Shown: positions 5,612-6,880 of the stretch, in pieces
Layout of the letters: each line of letters opens with the position of its first letter
Position numbering within the stretch: position 1 is the first letter of the stretch
Assembly: GCA_937900305.1 (NCBI GenBank)
Contig: CALCCV010000401.1
Coordinates: 1 to 6,880 of the forward strand
Length of the DNA stretch: 6,880 nucleotides
DNA from: an uncultured Pseudobdellovibrionaceae bacterium
Lineage (GTDB): Bacteria; Bdellovibrionota; Bdellovibrionia; Bdellovibrionales; Bdellovibrionaceae
Direction of reading: 5' to 3'
Program-made: the position numbers and the translations under genes
Notes under the pieces: model-generated
Seen by the model: the letters and a program-made list of their open reading frames with translations, nothing else
The model's database searches: none
Told to the model about the DNA's origin: nothing

Positions 5612-6352
5612 ATGAATATCTATAACTCTCCTGTTACCAAAATAGCTTTCTGGGTCATCGTCGTCGGCAGTGTATTCTGTCTTCTTCTCCCTTTATTCTT
5701 ACCTCTTCTTCCTCTTCACTACTTGAAGGATTATGGCGAAATAGGAGATGCTTTTGGAGGTATTTCGAACCCATTCGTACAGATACTAGGTTCAGTAGTT
5801 CTGTTTTTAGCGCTGAAAGCCCAGATTGATGCGAATAGAATCCTTCATCAGCAAATCGAAAAAGAAAACACGAAGGAGCAACTAAGGCACGAGTTAGATC
5901 AACTTCACGAACTTTATATGTTCGTCGAAAGAAACATCAAAAATTTTAGTTACGATCAAGAAAAGACCGTTGATGGCAAGACGCAAATGATCCTTCTGTA
6001 TTCTCGACGTGCGATTAAATGTTTCATTGAGGATCTAGAGAGCTTAGATGTTGATATTCACAAAGATGACGACATTTTAAGGTTCGACGGGGTTAAAGAA
6101 ATTATGAGCATTTTGAACAGCGTTGACCTATATTTCGACAAAATCAAAGACAGCGAGATTGCACCTTATCATAAGAGTTTTTATAAAACGCTTATGCAGC
6201 ACGAACTTCTCTTCAGCGTTTTTCCTTATCAAGATCTCGACAATCAAGCGTACCTAAAACAAGAGCATTGCCCAGAGTGTGGTGAATATCATGCAAATTA
6301 TCCGCCACTGATTTATGACCGGTTACAGAAAATTAAAAAAAGTTTCTCCTGA
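5612..6352 (+). CDS. Membrane protein resembling putative phage abortive infection (putAbiC) family
   Basis: 246 aa. Two hydrophobic segments at about 10-36 and 53-69 flank a short loop with GEIGDAFGGISNPFVQILG (42-60); this G(D/T)xFGGxxNP pattern before the second helix, followed by a charged helical region (70-110, probably coiled coil), is typical of putAbiC-type proteins. Near the end, YKTLMQHELLFSVF (191-204) matches the family's conserved L-x-x-ELLL region, and a CPECGEYH (220-227) knuckle may bind zinc. The family is linked to abortive phage infection, but its mechanism is poorly known. The ATG follows the regulator's stop by 2 nt, with AAGGTG (5601-5606) inside the end of the regulator gene, so the two are co-transcribed. 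Two 60-base lines counted by hand give about 37% G+C, against 45-50% for lines in the thiolase gene, suggesting separate acquisition. A simple unknown membrane protein remains possible. Confidence 0.6.
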   Translation: MNIYNSPVTKIAFWVIVVGSVFCLLLPLFLPLLPLHYLKDYGEIGDAFGGISNPFVQILGSVVLFLALKAQIDANRILHQQIEKENTKEQLRHELDQLHELYMFVERNIKNFSYDQEKTVDGKTQMILLYSRRAIKCFIEDLESLDVDIHKDDDILRFDGVKEIMSILNSVDLYFDKIKDSEIAPYHKSFYKTLMQHELLFSVFPYQDLDNQAYLKQEHCPECGEYHANYPPLIYDRLQKIKKSFS

Positions 6353-6538
6353 TGTATTATGGATATTTATTCGGTATCGGTCCTACCAAAAAGCTATTTG
6401 TAGTATCTCGAGTACGTGCTGTGGTGTAGTAATTCCAATCTTAGAAAACTCAAAGCTTATTCTGAAACTATCGGAATTGTCGGTTGGGTGAGACTTAGTC
6501 GCCCCGTAAAGCCTTATCGGGGCGGCAAAGATAACTTT
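6353..6538. other. Intergenic region with no recognisable gene
   Basis: Spacer after the AbiC-like gene. Apart from the GC-rich hairpin at 6500-6524, no ORF, RNA gene, promoter or repeat stands out. No terminator follows directly on the AbiC-like gene. Confidence 0.6.
6500..6524. terminator. GC-rich hairpin, possible terminator
   Basis: CGCCCCG (6500-6506) pairs with CGGGGCG (6518-6524); TAA and TTA extend the stem past one bulged T. It lies between the AbiC-like gene and the truncated minus-strand ORF. A TTTTT run on the plus strand (6536-6540) is about 11 nt away, too far for a textbook terminator, and there is none on the minus strand. Confidence 0.4.
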
Positions 6539-6838
6539 TTATATCACTGCTATTGATGACGTCCTTTGTTTACTAAAGTTGTAAGCCCTTATTCTTTGTT
6601 TTAGACCTTCAACCACTCCGGGCTTGTCACTAGGAGAGTCCCCTTGGCTAACCTTAGCCGTCAGATCGTATTCAGCGATTTCTAGCCGGTCCCCCTGAAT
6701 CATTTTACGCCAACCGTTCCACAACTTAGGGTCAAGCTCTTCGGTACGCCAACCATCGGTCGGTTCGCTCCGACTCGCTAAAGCCAGATCCCTGATTTGG
6801 TTCTGGAGCGTTAGATCGTCAATATTGTTCGGCGTCAA
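6539..6838 (-). pseudogene. Truncated ORF of unknown function, probably cut by an insertion element
   Basis: An open frame of 99 codons, not recognised. The sequence is hydrophilic and protein-like, with a Trp- and Glu-rich segment (DGWRTEELDPKLWNGWRKM) and a C-terminus rich in Lys and Arg; no membrane segment or known motif is seen. The only upstream start is a TTG at 6838 that lies inside the IS-like terminal repeat, with TAG immediately before it, and no ribosome binding site. The simplest reading is that the original gene continued to the right and an insertion removed its 5' part, leaving a C-terminal fragment joined to about 4 codons of element DNA. Alternatively it is a small intact gene or non-coding. 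It faces the AbiC-like gene. Confidence 0.4.
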
Positions 6839-6880
6839 CTATCTTGGCCGGTTCGCGTCAATTATGATGGCCGGTTAGGT
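6826..6880 (+). mobile_element. Probable end of an IS21-family insertion sequence
   Basis: Two imperfect 22-nt units at 6832-6853 and 6855-6876, identical at 19 of 22 positions by eye, each with GCGTCAA at one end and TGGCCGGTT at the other. Tandem copies of GTCAAxTATxxTGGCCG-type repeats are a feature of IS21-family termini. The outer end may be the TGT at 6826, since IS21-family elements commonly begin with TG. The transposase genes istA and istB would lie to the right, outside the window, so family assignment rests on the repeats alone. Confidence 0.55.
6832..6876 (+). repeat. Two tandem 22-nt terminal repeats, 23-nt period
   Basis: Units at 6832-6853 and 6855-6876 separated by one base; they differ only at unit positions 8, 12 and 13. 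Probably transposase-binding sites of the insertion element. Confidence 0.75.

Noticed and set aside
6353..6538. Integron attC or tRNA-like site around the GC-rich hairpin
   Set aside because: No paired RYYYAAC/GTTRRRY core sites and no cloverleaf or conserved tRNA arm sequence could be found.
6832..6876. Two near-identical short repeats, possible CRISPR
   Set aside because: Units are separated by a single base, with no spacers, and only two copies are present; they match insertion-element termini better.

Overview
The window carries a divergently organised oxidative-stress locus between two stretches of apparently different origin. Typical Shine-Dalgarno sites, ATGA coupling and protein families indicate a Gram-negative bacterium, most likely a proteobacterium of moderate G+C. 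The diguanylate cyclase at the left edge looks gammaproteobacterial (marine, Shewanella-like); this is an impression from protein and codon style, not a computed assignment.

Layout. Positions 2-538 (+) hold the C-terminal part of a GGDEF diguanylate cyclase, closed by a 10-bp hairpin at 565-591. Positions 758-4551 (-) hold seven tightly packed genes, in transcription order: msrA (4551-4063), a dithiol glutaredoxin (4035-3799), msrB (3767-3327), a one-cysteine glutaredoxin-like protein (3305-3060), an antibiotic-biosynthesis-monooxygenase (ABM) domain protein (3009-2701), a FadI-type thiolase (2704-1430) and a second, divergent MsrA (1420-758). Divergent from these, an AraC-family regulator resembling the hypochlorous-acid sensor RclR (4674-5609, +) is followed 2 nt later by a two-helix membrane protein resembling the putative phage abortive infection (putAbiC) family (5612-6352, +). 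The right end holds a hairpin, a truncated unrecognised minus-strand ORF, and two 22-nt repeats that look like the end of an IS21-family element lying mostly outside the window.

How it may work. MsrA and MsrB repair the S and R epimers of methionine sulfoxide. The second MsrA has a single cysteine, and MsrB has Thr where many MsrBs have their resolving Cys. Enzymes of that type are often regenerated by glutaredoxin or glutathione rather than thioredoxin, and two glutaredoxin-like genes sit in the same operon. The regulator's sensory half has two cysteines three residues apart, so a plausible reading is an oxidant-sensing AraC switch driving a self-contained, glutaredoxin-fed methionine repair operon. 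The 122-bp intergenic region has a perfect palindrome centred exactly between two opposed -10-like hexamers. The roles of the thiolase and ABM protein are not obvious; detoxifying or recycling oxidised lipid or carbonyl products is one guess. The lower G+C of the AbiC-like gene and the IS end suggest an accessory region.
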